Numbered from the stretch's first letter, positions 53,593-64,000 are shown. The stretch: DNA of 64,000 nt from Pseudomonas sp. BN102 (GCF_029871245.1 NZ_SSON01000065.1:1-64000), one strand, 5' to 3'. The notes: a model not told the origin generated them from the sequence alone. A program made the numbers and translations.

Positions 53593-53679
53593 AGTCAGAC
53601 CGTGCCTCTTGACCCAGATCAGCACGCCTCTATCGGAAATGCCTTACATCTGCGCGTCGCATTTCAACTCGAGGTTTCC

Positions 53680-54465
53680 ATGCGTCGCGAGCCCATCGTG
53701 CTGTTCGATAACGGCACCCATCAATGCCTGATGTTCGACGATCTGGTCAGCGGCGACGGCGTGCAGTCCAACCAGTTCCTGATCACCGACCATGAGCAGT
53801 ACCTGCTGCTGGACCCCGGCGGCGACCTGACGTACACCCCGCTGTCGCTGGAGCTGTCCAAGCACATGCCGGTGCAGGACCTGACCTACATCTTCGCCTC
53901 CCACCAGGACCCGGACATCATCGCCTCCCTGGACAAGTGGCTGCTGCACACCCGCGCGCGGGTGATCTGCTCCAAGCTCTGGGCGCGCTTCCTGCCGCAC
54001 CTGACCGCCAACTACCTGGCCATCAGCCACGGCATCTCCACCTACGACCGCATCATCGCCCTGCCGGACCGCGGCGACTCCATCACCCTCGGTCGCTGCC
54101 AGCTCAAGGCGGTGCCGGCGCACTTCCTCCACTCAGTGGGCAATTTCCAGCTCTACGACCCCGTGAGCCGCATCCTCTTCTCCGGTGACATGGGCGCCTC
54201 CCTGGTGGACGACGCCACCCCGGTGCGCGACTTCGTCAACCATGTGCCGAACATGGAGAGCTTCCACCGGCGCTACATGGCCAGCAACAAGATCTGCCGC
54301 CTTTGGGCGGAGATGGTGCGCGGCATGGACGTGGAGATGATCGTGCCGCAGCACGGCCGGCCCTTCGTGGGCAAGGAAATGATCAGCGCCTTCCTTTACT
54401 GGATCGAGAACCTGGAGTGCGGCATCGACCTGATGGGCCCGGACGACTACCGGCTGCCGCGCTGA
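53680..54465 (+). CDS. MBL-fold diiron (ODP-type) protein
   Basis: 261-residue metallo-beta-lactamase-fold protein similar to the diiron half of flavodiiron proteins, without a flavodoxin domain: GVQSNQFLITDHEQYLLLDP, metal-ligand region FASHQDPD (SHxDxD form), PAHFLHSVGNFQLYDPVSRI, LFSGDMGAS and VPQHGRPF. Such stand-alone ODP-type proteins can bind oxygen at a diiron centre. The ATG at 53680 follows GAGGTTTCC. A strong terminator follows. Confidence 0.85.
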   Translation: MRREPIVLFDNGTHQCLMFDDLVSGDGVQSNQFLITDHEQYLLLDPGGDLTYTPLSLELSKHMPVQDLTYIFASHQDPDIIASLDKWLLHTRARVICSKLWARFLPHLTANYLAISHGISTYDRIIALPDRGDSITLGRCQLKAVPAHFLHSVGNFQLYDPVSRILFSGDMGASLVDDATPVRDFVNHVPNMESFHRRYMASNKICRLWAEMVRGMDVEMIVPQHGRPFVGKEMISAFLYWIENLECGIDLMGPDDYRLPR

Positions 54466-54476
54466 ACTGACCAATC

Positions 54477-54517
54477 GCGCCGAACAGCCGTAGGAGCCGG
54501 CGCGTTCGGCGCTTTTT
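54477..54517 (+). terminator. rho-independent terminator after the ODP-type gene
   Basis: GCGCCGAAC and GTTCGGCGC form a 9-base stem followed by five T. Confidence 0.85.
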
Positions 54518-54573
54518 ACCGTCATGAAGCCCGTGCTAGGTTGCGCCTTTTCATAATCAGAAGAGGCCCGCCG

Positions 54574-55686
54574 ATGCCCTCCCCGCTGCTGCGCCGACTG
54601 AGTCTGGCCCTAGCCTTCTGCGCTGGCCTGGCCCAGGCCGAAACCTGGCCCGCCGCCGACTGGCAGCAGGGCGACAAGCCCGCCGGCGCTGTCGTGCATG
54701 CCTTCGAGGCCTATGCCTTTCCCCCGCGCGACGACGCCGGGCGCAAGGGCGTGCGCAGCGATGCGGTGGTGGTGATCCGCGACGGCGAACTCATCTACGA
54801 ACACTACGCTGGGCCAACCCGCGCCGAGACGCCGCACCTGAGCTGGTCGGTGAGCAAGAGCCTGCTCGCCAGCGTCCTCGGCGTCGCCTATGGCGAGAGC
54901 CGATTCAAGCTGGACGAGCCGGCGGCACGCTACTACCCGGCCTTCGCCGGCCATCCCAACGTCCAGCTGGACCATCTGCTGCACTGGGCCTCGGGCCTGG
55001 CCTGGCAGGAGGACTATGAGTACGCGCCGCTGAAGTCCTCGGTAGTGGCCATGCTCTACACCCGCGGCCGCGGCGACATGGCCGCCTTCGCCGCCGAGCA
55101 CCCGCTGGACGCCGTGCCCGGCAAACGTTTCCGCTACTCGAGCGGCGACACCAATGTGCTCTCCGCCGCCCTCCGCGGCATGATGGGCGAGCAGGCCTAC
55201 GCGGACTATCCCTGGACCGCGTTGTTCGAACCCCTGGGCATCCGCTCGGCGGTGTGGGAAGCCGATGCGGCCGGCACCTACGTGGGCTCCTCCTACAGCT
55301 ACCTGACCGCCCGTGACCTGGCCCGCGTCGGCCTTCTGATGCAGCGCGGCGGCCGCTGGGGTGATCGCCAGCTGCTGCCGACGGACTGGGTGGCCTTCAA
55401 CCGCACCCCCTTCTCCGACTACCAGCCCGATCCGACCAAGCCGGGCGACGCCGTACCCGGCGGCCATTGGTGGCTGAACGCTCAGGTGCGGGGCGCCGCC
55501 AAGCCCTGGCCAGATGCGCCGGAAGACGCCTTCGCCGCGCTTGGGCACTGGGGCCAGGCGCTCTATGTGCTGCCCAGCGAGAAGCTGGTGATCGTGCGCT
55601 ACGCCGATGATCGCGATGGCAGCTACCGCCACAACGACTTCCTCAAGCTGGCCCTGGCCGCGTTCGCCCCGGAGGTGCAGCCATGA
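54574..55686 (+). CDS. exported serine hydrolase, class C beta-lactamase family
   Basis: 370-residue periplasmic serine hydrolase. Signal peptide MPSPLLRRLSLALAFCAGLAQA; nucleophile S92 and K95 in SWSVSKSLLA (SxxK), Y188 in RYSSGDTNV, and the GGHWWLNAQVRG segment taking the place of the KTG-like motif. Could be a DD-peptidase, esterase or 6-aminohexanoate-hydrolase-like enzyme; beta-lactam hydrolysis is not implied. The stop overlaps the start of the small cysteine-rich protein gene by four bases (ATGA). Confidence 0.87.
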   Translation: MPSPLLRRLSLALAFCAGLAQAETWPAADWQQGDKPAGAVVHAFEAYAFPPRDDAGRKGVRSDAVVVIRDGELIYEHYAGPTRAETPHLSWSVSKSLLASVLGVAYGESRFKLDEPAARYYPAFAGHPNVQLDHLLHWASGLAWQEDYEYAPLKSSVVAMLYTRGRGDMAAFAAEHPLDAVPGKRFRYSSGDTNVLSAALRGMMGEQAYADYPWTALFEPLGIRSAVWEADAAGTYVGSSYSYLTARDLARVGLLMQRGGRWGDRQLLPTDWVAFNRTPFSDYQPDPTKPGDAVPGGHWWLNAQVRGAAKPWPDAPEDAFAALGHWGQALYVLPSEKLVIVRYADDRDGSYRHNDFLKLALAAFAPEVQP

Positions 55687-56015
55687 TCGCCCGCCGCCCC
55701 GCTCTCAGCCTGCTGGTACTGGCCCTGATCCTGCTTGCCGGCCTCGCCTGGCAGAACCGCGCCCACCTGGCCGCCTTCCCCGGCATCATCAGCGCCTACA
55801 CCGCCAAGGAGTACTGCTCCTGCCGATATGTGATGGGCAATGAGGCCGACTATTGCCAGGGCTATGTGAAGCAGTACGTGCCCACCAGCGGCTTCCTCGA
55901 CGACGCCGAACGCAAGCGCGTGACCGCCAGCGGCCTCGGCCGCAGCAACACCGCCGCATGGGTCGGCCCGCACCAGGGTTGCCGATTGATGCCGGAGGCC
56001 GACAACACCCCCTGA
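55683..56015 (+). CDS. small membrane-anchored cysteine-rich protein
   Basis: 110 residues: one N-terminal helix (PALSLLVLALILLAGLAW), then a presumably periplasmic part with four cysteines, C45 and C47 (YCSCRYVMGNEADYCQGYV, third at C59) and C100 (GCRLM). I do not recognise a domain. The ATGA overlap with the serine hydrolase gene means the two are translated together; a chaperone, inhibitor or substrate-binding partner role for that enzyme is only a guess. Confidence 0.75.
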   Translation: MIARRPALSLLVLALILLAGLAWQNRAHLAAFPGIISAYTAKEYCSCRYVMGNEADYCQGYVKQYVPTSGFLDDAERKRVTASGLGRSNTAAWVGPHQGCRLMPEADNTP

Positions 56016-56040
56016 GTGGTTCTGTGTTACGAGAGCCTCG

Positions 56041-56673
56041 TCAGACCGACTCTTCCTTGAGTTCCTTGAGGTGCTTGTAGACGGTGGCGCGGCCCATGTT
56101 GAGGACGTTGGCCACGTAGTTGGCGGCGCTCTTGCCCTTGAAGGCGCCTTCGGCGTGCAGGGCCAGGACCAGTTCGCGCTTGTGTTCGCGGGTCAGCAGG
56201 TTGAGGCCGAGCTGACGCTGGCGCAGCCAGTTGTGCAGGAAGGTGTTGATGCGCTCCTGCCAGTCGTCGCGGAACAGGGCGTCGGGCTGGGGGATGAGCT
56301 TGCTGGAGGACAGGAAGAGGTCCAGCGCGGCCTTGGCCGCTTCGAACATGGAGATATTCAGGTTGACGCAGAGCACGGCCATCGGCGCGCCCTGGGCGTC
56401 GCGCAGCACGGTGCTCATCGAGCGGATCTTCTGGCCGTCCCAGTTGAGCTTCTCGTAGGGGCCGATGTTCCGCTCGCCCACCTCTTCGCCGAGCAGGTCC
56501 TCCAGCGCGGCGTCGTCGCCTATGCAGCGCTTGGAGATGTTGTTGGCGATGTAGTCGATCTTCTGCGTGCGCAGGTCGTGCAACACCACCTCGGCGTGGG
56601 GGAAGAACAGGGTGGCGATGGCATCGGCGATGGCCCGGTAATTGTCCAGGACTGGATCTGGGCGGGGCGTCAT
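56041..56673 (-). CDS. dauR: PAS/helix-turn-helix regulator of D-arginine catabolism
   Basis: 210-residue YheO-type regulator: PAS-like domain (DNYRAIADAIATLFFPHAEV, HDLRTQKIDYIANNISKR, MAVLCVNLNISMFEA) and C-terminal helix-turn-helix (AANYVANVLNMGRATVYKHLKELK). Position after dauA and dauB and overall layout match DauR, the repressor of the dauBAR operon that responds to 2-ketoarginine. The ATG at 56673 follows AGGAG. Gap of 80 bases after dauA; likely same transcript. Confidence 0.87.
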   Translation of the reverse strand: MTPRPDPVLDNYRAIADAIATLFFPHAEVVLHDLRTQKIDYIANNISKRCIGDDAALEDLLGEEVGERNIGPYEKLNWDGQKIRSMSTVLRDAQGAPMAVLCVNLNISMFEAAKAALDLFLSSSKLIPQPDALFRDDWQERINTFLHNWLRQRQLGLNLLTREHKRELVLALHAEGAFKGKSAANYVANVLNMGRATVYKHLKELKEESV

Positions 56674-56753
56674 GAGGGCGGCTCCTGGAGCAGAAGAATC
56701 AGCGCCGGGCGTAGGCACCGGCGCTGCGAGTTTGGCGCAAAGCACCTGCGTCG

Positions 56754-58843
<2,090 letters not shown>

Positions 58844-58876
58844 GGAGACGCTCCCTGGGCAGGAAATAAACAATAT

Positions 58877-58889
58877 GTCCATCTTGGAC
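58877..58889 (-). promoter_or_regulatory. candidate DauR operator upstream of dauB
   Basis: GTCCA-TCT-TGGAC is a perfect 5-3-5 inverted repeat 34 bases upstream of the dauB start, next to AT-rich sequence (AATATTGTTTATT on the minus strand reads as a possible -10). DauR binding is inferred only from position. Confidence 0.45.
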
Positions 58890-58970
58890 TTTACAGTACA
58901 GAGCCGCAAGGGCCGGGCGTCCGCATGTACGGGAATGGCGCCTGGGTGTAAGGCAGGCTGGCCCATAACG

Positions 58971-59004
58971 AAAAAGCCCCCGGGCCATCACAGCCTGGGG
59001 GCTT
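58971..59004 (-). terminator. rho-independent terminator of the coiled-coil protein gene
   Basis: On the minus strand AAGCCCCC and GGGGGCTT pair, followed by TTT; 20 bases past the stop. Confidence 0.85.
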
Positions 59005-59023
59005 CTCGTCCAGCCTCGATACC

Positions 59024-59878
59024 TCAGCGCATGTCGAGCTGCTGCTGCAGGTTCTGCATCTGGCTCTGCAGGGTGCTGATGTTGCGGGTCATCTGGGCGC
59101 GGAAGGCGTCGAATTCGGCGGTGTTGGTGCTGGCCGCCGGGCGATTGTCCAGTTCGCTGCGCAGCACCAGCAGGTCCTGCTCCAGGCTCCGGATCGCCTG
59201 ATTCGGATTGCCCTGCTTCTTCAGCGCCTCGATATCACTAGCCAGCCCCTTCAGACGGCTGTCGAACTGGGCGATGTCGCCTTGGCCGGCCTTCAATCTG
59301 GCCTGCTCGGCAGCCAGGCCATCGATCTTGCCGCCCAGTCCGTCGAGCTTGCCGCCCAGCTGGCTGGCAGCGCCCTGCTGGGCCTTGAGGTCGGTGGCCA
59401 ACTGGTCGACGCGCTTGCCCTGGCTACCCAATTGCGCGCTGGCGTTCTGCTGTTGTTTGCCCAGCTCGGCCACCCTGGCCTGCAGCTGCTTGATCTGCAG
59501 CTTCATGGACTCGCTGCCGCTGGTGACATTGGATTCGGTGGCCACCACCTTGCCGCTGATATCCTGGATGCGGCCGGCGGCCTCTTCGCTGATACGGGCA
59601 AAGCTTTCCTGGGTCGCTACCAGTTGCTGCTCCATCAGGTTGATCTGCTGGAAGCTCCACCAGCCCAGGCCACAAAGGGCGACCAGGAGCGCCACCACCA
59701 GCGCCCAGAGCGGACCGGTGCTGACATTGCGGACTTTGGGGGCGACCGTGGCATAGCCGTTGCCGTTGTGCCGCAACACGGGCTCGGGAGCCGGGTGATG
59801 GCCGAACTCGTCGCGATCGCGGGAATCGGTGGTCAAGCTGGGAACGTCATCCACTTCGTCGAGAGCATCGTTGCGCAT
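59024..59878 (-). CDS. membrane-anchored coiled-coil protein
   Basis: 284 residues: an acidic cytoplasmic N-terminus (EVDDVPSLTTDSRDRDEFGH), one transmembrane helix at about 57-77 (LWALVVALLVALCGLGWW), then a long periplasmic coiled coil of heptads rich in Gln, Leu and Ala (QIKQLQARVAELGKQQQNAS; GGKLDGLGGKIDGLAAEQAR; MTRNISTLQSQMQNLQQQLD). No enzymatic domain. Topology suggests an envelope scaffold. In pseudomonads it is annotated as hypothetical. The ATG at 59878 follows AAAGG. Confidence 0.78.
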   Translation of the reverse strand: MRNDALDEVDDVPSLTTDSRDRDEFGHHPAPEPVLRHNGNGYATVAPKVRNVSTGPLWALVVALLVALCGLGWWSFQQINLMEQQLVATQESFARISEEAAGRIQDISGKVVATESNVTSGSESMKLQIKQLQARVAELGKQQQNASAQLGSQGKRVDQLATDLKAQQGAASQLGGKLDGLGGKIDGLAAEQARLKAGQGDIAQFDSRLKGLASDIEALKKQGNPNQAIRSLEQDLLVLRSELDNRPAASTNTAEFDAFRAQMTRNISTLQSQMQNLQQQLDMR

Positions 59879-60168
59879 TGGGGAACCTTTGGAGAGAAAA
59901 CAGAACCGCTGATGGCCGGCAGTATACCGGTTCGCACGGCGCTCTTCAGCGTCGCGCCAAGGCGGTGCGGGTTGCACCGGACGGGAGCGATACCTCTCGA
60001 TTGACCTCGCTGAAGCCCAGCGGTTCCGGGGGTCAGAGCTTGGTACGAGGCTTGCTAGCCAGTTGCCAGCCCCGGTACGGGGCCATGCCAGGAAGACACA
60101 AGGCGGAGCATTTGGCTCCGGCAAGCTCCGAGCCCTTCAGGACGAAGGGAACGGTGCGCTCTTCGACC

Positions 60169-60447
60169 ATGGGGGAAGAAGGAGTGGAACTGACCAAGGC
60201 TGTGCTGGATTGCATGCAGTCCCTGCGGCGCCAGCTGCGTGACGAACAGGCTGTGGATATCCGCCTCAGCCAGCCCGACGCCATCCTGTCCATGCTCAAC
60301 GCCTGCGCCGGGTCGCAGTGCGATGCGACCCGCGAGCTGGGCGAGCACCTCAGCACCTTGACCGGCGTGCGCCTGAAACCGCCGGTGCTCAGCGAAGAGG
60401 AACTGGTGCGCAAGTACACCCAGTACGCCGGTCCCCTGCGCGGCTAA
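60169..60447 (+). CDS. hypothetical protein, 92 residues
   Basis: MGEEGVELTKAVLDCMQSLR starts a predicted helical, cytoplasmic protein ending KYTQYAGPLRG. Unrecognised. The true start is unclear: a GTG at 60184 with GGGGGA seven bases upstream is as good as the ATG at 60169, which has no ribosome site. The 3' end overlaps the convergent epimerase gene by four bases. Coding-like composition and helical periodicity favour a real gene. Confidence 0.55.
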   Translation: MGEEGVELTKAVLDCMQSLRRQLRDEQAVDIRLSQPDAILSMLNACAGSQCDATRELGEHLSTLTGVRLKPPVLSEEELVRKYTQYAGPLRG

Positions 60448-61433
60448 GGATTCTGTGCGCCCCACCAGGCACAGAACTCGTCCAGCGCCGTCCAGACGCT
60501 CACCTGCGGGTCGTAGTCCAGGTACTGTCGCGCGCGGCTGATATCCAGGGAGAAGTCCTTGGCCATCACCGCCACGGCCAGGCGGTAGAGCGAAGGCTCC
60601 GGCCGTCCGGGCAGCAGCTTGCAGGCCGACTCGTTGAGCAATGCGGCAGTGTAGGCCAGCCCATAGGGGACGTGTCGGGTCACCTGGGGCTCGCCGAGTT
60701 TGCGAAACACGTAGTTGATCACGTCCCAGATCGGCACCGGCCGGCCATTGCTGATGTTGTAGACCTGCCCCAGCGCCGGGCTGGCGGCCAGCAGCCCGCT
60801 GAAGAGAGCGTCGTTGAGGTTCTGCACGCTGGTGAAGTCGACCTTGTTCAGGCCGTTGCCGATGATCTTCAGGCGGCCCTTGCGCTGCATGGCGATCAGC
60901 CGCGGGAAGATGCTGGTATCGCCGGCGCCGGTGACGAAGCGCGGGCGAAAGGCCATGACTTCGAGGCCGAACTCCGCCGCCGCGAAGACCTTCTGCTCGG
61001 CCAGGTACTTGGTCGCGCCGTAGTGATCGGAAAAGCGCTTGGGCACCTGTTCCTCAGTCACGCCGACATGGGAATTGCCGTCGAAATAGATGGAAGGCGA
61101 CGACAAGTGCAGCAGGCGTCGCACTCGCTGCTTCAGGCAGGCTTCGACCACATTTTCGGTGACCTGCACATTAGCCTGGTGGAAGTGCTCGTACTTGCCC
61201 CACACGCCCACGGCTCCGGCGCAATGCACCACGGCTTCGACATCCTGGCAGAGGCGCTGCGTCAGCTCGGGATCGGACAGGTCGCCCTGGACGAAGTCGG
61301 CGCCACGCTTCACCAGATGCTCCACCCCCTCGGGACGGCGGCCGTTGACGCGCACGGCCAGCCCCTGCTCCAGGGCGAAGCGGGCGAAACGCCCACCGAT
61401 GAACCCACTCGCCCCCGTCACCAGAATCTTCAT
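60444..61433 (-). CDS. NAD-dependent epimerase/dehydratase, 3-beta-HSD-like
   Basis: 329-residue extended SDR: KILVTGASGFIGGRFARFAL (GxxGxxG), active-site YGATK (Tyr-x-x-x-Lys) in HYGATKYLAEQK, and LSSPSIYFDGN. It resembles the 3-beta-hydroxysteroid dehydrogenase/isomerase-like branch found in hopanoid-free gammaproteobacteria, where the natural substrate is unknown. GAGGGGCTATTG precedes the ATG at 61433. Divergent from the saccharopine-dehydrogenase-like gene. Confidence 0.85.
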   Translation of the reverse strand: MKILVTGASGFIGGRFARFALEQGLAVRVNGRRPEGVEHLVKRGADFVQGDLSDPELTQRLCQDVEAVVHCAGAVGVWGKYEHFHQANVQVTENVVEACLKQRVRRLLHLSSPSIYFDGNSHVGVTEEQVPKRFSDHYGATKYLAEQKVFAAAEFGLEVMAFRPRFVTGAGDTSIFPRLIAMQRKGRLKIIGNGLNKVDFTSVQNLNDALFSGLLAASPALGQVYNISNGRPVPIWDVINYVFRKLGEPQVTRHVPYGLAYTAALLNESACKLLPGRPEPSLYRLAVAVMAKDFSLDISRARQYLDYDPQVSVWTALDEFCAWWGAQNP

Positions 61434-61609
61434 CAATAGCCCCTCGGTACGCCTCGTGATGCCCGCGACTCTAGCAGCACCTCTGCTTTCACGGGGTGGC
61501 ATCGCGAGCCAATAGAACGACTCTGAACGCTATCCCCCGCCATCGTTCCCGCCAGGCCCGAGCGCATGGGCTACCTTTGTCAGCTCATGCACAACCGAAG
61601 GAAGGCGCA

Positions 61610-62671
61610 GTGAGCAAGAACACCTGGATGATCTATGGCGCCTACGGCTACACCGGCCAGCTGGTGGCCGAGGAAGCCCTGCGACAAGGAATGCTGCCGG
61701 TCCTCGCCGGGCGCGACCCGGCCAAGGTCGAAGCCCTGGGCAGCCGCCTCGGCCTGCCGACGCGGGTCTTCGACCTGCACGACCCCGCGCACGTCGCCGA
61801 ACGCCTCGACGGCATCGATGTGGTCGCCCACTGCGCCGGCCCCTTCTCCGCAACCAGCACGCCGATGATCCAGGCCTGCCTGGCGAGCGGAACCCACTAC
61901 CTGGACATCACCGGCGAGATCACGGTGTTCGCCCTCGCCCATGCCCAGGACGCGGCAGCCCGGCGTGCCGGCATCGTGATCTGCCCCGGCGCGGGTTTCG
62001 ACGTCATCCCGACCGATTGCCTGGCCGCTTGCCTCAAGGCGGCCCTGCCCGACGCCACGCACCTGGCGCTGGGGTTCGACTCCGACAGCGGGCTCTCGCC
62101 GGGCACCGCCAAGACCAGCGTCGAAGCCCTGGCCATGGGTGGACAGGTGCGTGAGAACGGCCGCCTGCGCCCGGTGCCCCTGGGTCACAGGCGCCGCGAG
62201 ATCGACTTCGGCCGCGGCCTGAAATCCGCCATGACCATTCCCTGGGGGGATGTGGCCACCGCCTTCTATTCCACCGGCATACCCAATATCGAGGTCTACC
62301 TGCCGGCCCCTGTGCCCTTGGCATTGGGCATGCGCCTGGCCGATCCGCTGCGCGCTCTGCTGGCCGCTACCTGGGCGCAGGACTGGCTGAAGGGACTGGC
62401 CGCAAGGCACCTAGGCGGACCTGACGAGACGATGCGCGCCCGCCGACCCACCTGGGTCTGGGGCGAGGCGCGCAACGCCGCCGGCGATCGGCGCACCGCG
62501 CACCTGGAGACCGCCAATGGCTATCAGGTGACCGTGCACGGCGTGCTGTTCACGGTGCGCCATCTACTCGACTACCAGGGTGAAGGTGGCTACTTCACGC
62601 CGTCGCGCCTGCTGGGCGAGCGTTGCGTGGAGCAGTTGCCGGGCTCGGGGTCGATTCGCATCAGCCAGTAG
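61610..62671 (+). CDS. saccharopine dehydrogenase-like / trans-acting enoyl reductase family
   Basis: 353-residue Rossmann protein: MIYGAYGYTGQLVAEEALRQ, RDPAKVEALGSRLGL, CAGPFSATSTPMIQACLASG, HYLDITGEITVF, PGAGFDVIPTDCLA. This is the saccharopine-reductase-like fold of trans-acting enoyl reductases. Start: GTG at 61610 with AAGGAAGGCGCA upstream; ATG-initiated upstream frame lacks similarity. Its stop codon (TAG) lies inside a short family C repeat. Confidence 0.84.
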   Translation: MSKNTWMIYGAYGYTGQLVAEEALRQGMLPVLAGRDPAKVEALGSRLGLPTRVFDLHDPAHVAERLDGIDVVAHCAGPFSATSTPMIQACLASGTHYLDITGEITVFALAHAQDAAARRAGIVICPGAGFDVIPTDCLAACLKAALPDATHLALGFDSDSGLSPGTAKTSVEALAMGGQVRENGRLRPVPLGHRRREIDFGRGLKSAMTIPWGDVATAFYSTGIPNIEVYLPAPVPLALGMRLADPLRALLAATWAQDWLKGLAARHLGGPDETMRARRPTWVWGEARNAAGDRRTAHLETANGYQVTVHGVLFTVRHLLDYQGEGGYFTPSRLLGERCVEQLPGSGSIRISQ

Positions 62672-62689
62672 GGTGCGCCGGCGCACCCC
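62668..62689. repeat. short REP-like repeat, family C
   Basis: GTAGGGTGCGCCGGCGCACC, a compact inverted repeat (GGTGCGC/GCGCACC). The TAG inside it is the stop codon of the preceding gene. Confidence 0.6.
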
Positions 62690-62704
62690 CGGTCCAGGCC
62701 CGCT

Positions 62705-63601
62705 TCAGCGCGGCAACGGCACCAGCCAGCGGCCGGCGGCCCGAGCCAGCTGGTCGGTGAGCAGGCCCAGCAATTCACCCCCGTGACGCCAGTGGTGCCA
62801 GTAGAGCGGCACGTCGATGGGATGGTCGGGGATCAGTTCCTGGAGTTCACCCCGCGCCAGCTGGGCACCGACCTGCTGCTCGGGCACCAGGCCCCAGCCC
62901 AGGCCGCCTTCGGTCAAACGCACGAAGCCTTCGGACGAGGGGCAGAGGTGGTGGATGAAGCCACCCTCGACACCCAACTCCGCCAGATAACGATGCTGCA
63001 GGAGGTCATCCGGGCCGAAGACGATCGCCGGCGAGCGGGCCAGGGCCGCCGCCGTCACTCCCCGTGGAAAGTGCCGCTCGATAAAAGCCGGGCTGGCCAG
63101 GGCGCGGTAGCGCATGGCGCCCAGGGGCAGGCTGCGGGCGCCGGCCACCGGGCGCTCGGCGCCGCAGACGCAGGCCGCCACCTCGCCAGCCCGCATGCGC
63201 TTGAGCCCCACCTCCTGGTCTTCCACCACCAACTCCATCTGCACCTGCTGCTCGGCGCAGAAGTCCCCCACCGCGGCGGCCCACCAGGTGGCCAGGCTGT
63301 CGGCGTTGAGGGCGATGCGCAGGCGCTCCGGCATGCCGCCCTCTTCCAGGGCCGGTACCTGGCGCTGCAGGTCCCGCTCCAGCAGGCGCACCTGCTGCAC
63401 ATGGTTGAGCAGGCGGGTGCCGACCTCGGTGGGCGCCGGTGGCGTGGCGCGCACCAGCACCGGCTGGCCGACCCGCGCTTCCAGCAGCTTGATGCGCTGT
63501 GACACCGCCGACTGTGACAGCCCGAGGATCTGCGCCGCACGCTCGAAACCACCCTGCTCCACCACCGCCGCCAGGGCGGACAGCAACTTGTAGTCGAACA
63601 A
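62705..63601 (-). CDS. argP: ArgP/IciA-type LysR regulator
   Basis: 298-residue LysR-family regulator. N-terminal helix-turn-helix: MFDYKLLSALAAVVEQGGFE, RAAQILGLSQSAVSQRIKLL; this closely follows the ArgP/LysG pattern in which Phe-Glu-Arg-Ala-Ala replaces the usual Ser. ArgP homologues activate arginine/lysine exporter genes and sense lysine or arginine. Divergent from the ACT-domain gene. Name by family; the target is inferred. Confidence 0.85.
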   Translation of the reverse strand: MFDYKLLSALAAVVEQGGFERAAQILGLSQSAVSQRIKLLEARVGQPVLVRATPPAPTEVGTRLLNHVQQVRLLERDLQRQVPALEEGGMPERLRIALNADSLATWWAAAVGDFCAEQQVQMELVVEDQEVGLKRMRAGEVAACVCGAERPVAGARSLPLGAMRYRALASPAFIERHFPRGVTAAALARSPAIVFGPDDLLQHRYLAELGVEGGFIHHLCPSSEGFVRLTEGGLGWGLVPEQQVGAQLARGELQELIPDHPIDVPLYWHHWRHGGELLGLLTDQLARAAGRWLVPLPR

Positions 63602-63606
63602 ATCAG

Positions 63607-63645
63607 TTTTCCTAATGAGAGATCAGCATGATTCGTTTTCCTTAT
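63607..63645. promoter_or_regulatory. divergent promoter region with direct repeat
   Basis: TTTTCCTAAT (63607-63616) and TTTTCCTTAT (63636-63645) repeat 29 bases apart in the argP-ACT gap, spanning ATGAGAGATCAGCAT, which could be a LysR-type T-N11-A box. Candidate ArgP binding region. Confidence 0.45.
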
Positions 63646-63700
63646 ACATCGTCGCGCCCCAGACTCGCCACATCCCACCGATCATCCCGAAGGAAACACC

Positions 63701-64000
63701 ATGGCCGGCGAAACCACCCTTTCCACCCTGATCCGCAACATGTCGCCGCAGCTCAATCCCGGCGAATACGTGTTCTGCACCCTGGATGATGCGACCCGGC
63801 TCGAAGGCAGCGCGCCCCTCGGCAGCTTCCGTGAGCGTGAGGGGCTGACGGTGATACTGGAACGCGGCGAGGCCGATCGCCTCGGTCTTTCCTACGACTA
63901 CAGCGCCGCCTGGATCACCCTGGAGGTGCATTCATCCCTCAGCGCCGTGGGCCTTACCGCCACCTTCGCCGGCGCCCTGGCGCAGGCGGGCCTCAGCTGC
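63701..64000 (+). CDS. ACT-domain protein, 3' truncated by window edge
   Basis: First 100 codons: MAGETTLSTLIRNMSPQLNP, then GEYVFCTL and the paired ACT-like SYDYSAAWITLEVHSSLSAVGLTATFAGALAQAG. Resembles the small DUF2241/ACT proteins beside argP in pseudomonads, which are usually about 130 residues. Amino-acid sensing is likely. CCGAAGGAAACACC precedes the ATG. Divergent from argP. Confidence 0.82.
   Translation, partial: MAGETTLSTLIRNMSPQLNPGEYVFCTLDDATRLEGSAPLGSFREREGLTVILERGEADRLGLSYDYSAAWITLEVHSSLSAVGLTATFAGALAQAGLSC

Noticed and set aside
54574-55686. Functional AmpC-type beta-lactamase
   Set aside because: The SxxK and Tyr motifs are shared by the whole serine hydrolase family; the KTG region is not canonical and the location is not an ampR-ampC locus.

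Overview
The window is ordinary high-GC chromosomal DNA from a Pseudomonas-type gammaproteobacterium. Nearly every gene has an obvious pseudomonad relative, and long stretches resemble the PAO1 gene order as I remember it: thrC-hom-dsbC-xerD to the L,D-transpeptidase, then pykA to fumarase, then xenB to olsAB. I see no prophage, CRISPR array, insertion sequence, rRNA or tRNA. Both ends cut a gene: an aldehyde dehydrogenase on the left and an ACT-domain protein on the right.

Layout. 1-10 kb: aminobutyraldehyde dehydrogenase (partial), an SnoaL-like exported protein, a cysteine-synthase-like enzyme, a yeast-type cytosine deaminase, a SulP transporter, a PhnB/YCII pair, recJ, yaeQ and a membrane diguanylate cyclase. 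10-20 kb: a class III CoA-transferase, the threonine branch (hom-thrC) after dsbC and xerD, a protein with an N-terminal MshEN c-di-GMP-binding signature, a thioesterase, and the rpsP-rimM-trmD-rplS operon. 20-30 kb: ffh, a scar left by a deleted divergent LysR/MFS pair, a CcsA-like plus CBS-protein pair, an MHS transporter, an SGNH hydrolase coupled to purT, a DUF1289 protein, a gamma-carbonic anhydrase, two Nudix hydrolases and an L,D-transpeptidase. 30-40 kb: a PilZ protein, small lipoproteins, pyruvate kinase, a crotonase/ferredoxin-reductase/diguanylate-cyclase operon (SadC position), class I fumarase and an OafA-type acyltransferase. 40-50 kb: a nitrilase-GNAT pair, DJ-1/PfpI, a lipoprotein, a YceI-phospholipase D pair, the ArsR-MFS-xenB operon and acpH. 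50-64 kb: a tandem universal stress protein, olsBA for ornithine lipids, a degenerate acyl-CoA dehydrogenase, a diiron-type MBL protein, a serine hydrolase coupled to a small cysteine-rich protein, the dauBAR D-arginine operon, a coiled-coil membrane protein, an NAD-dependent epimerase, a saccharopine-reductase-like enzyme, and an ArgP-like regulator divergent from the ACT gene.

Themes. Four c-di-GMP-related genes fall within 27 kb: two diguanylate cyclases with I-sites, one PilZ protein, and the MshEN protein, in which the receptor signature precedes an internal export-like segment. The MshEN gene is the best candidate for something undescribed. Three or four families of REP-like inverted repeats fill the gaps between genes, usually after stop codons.
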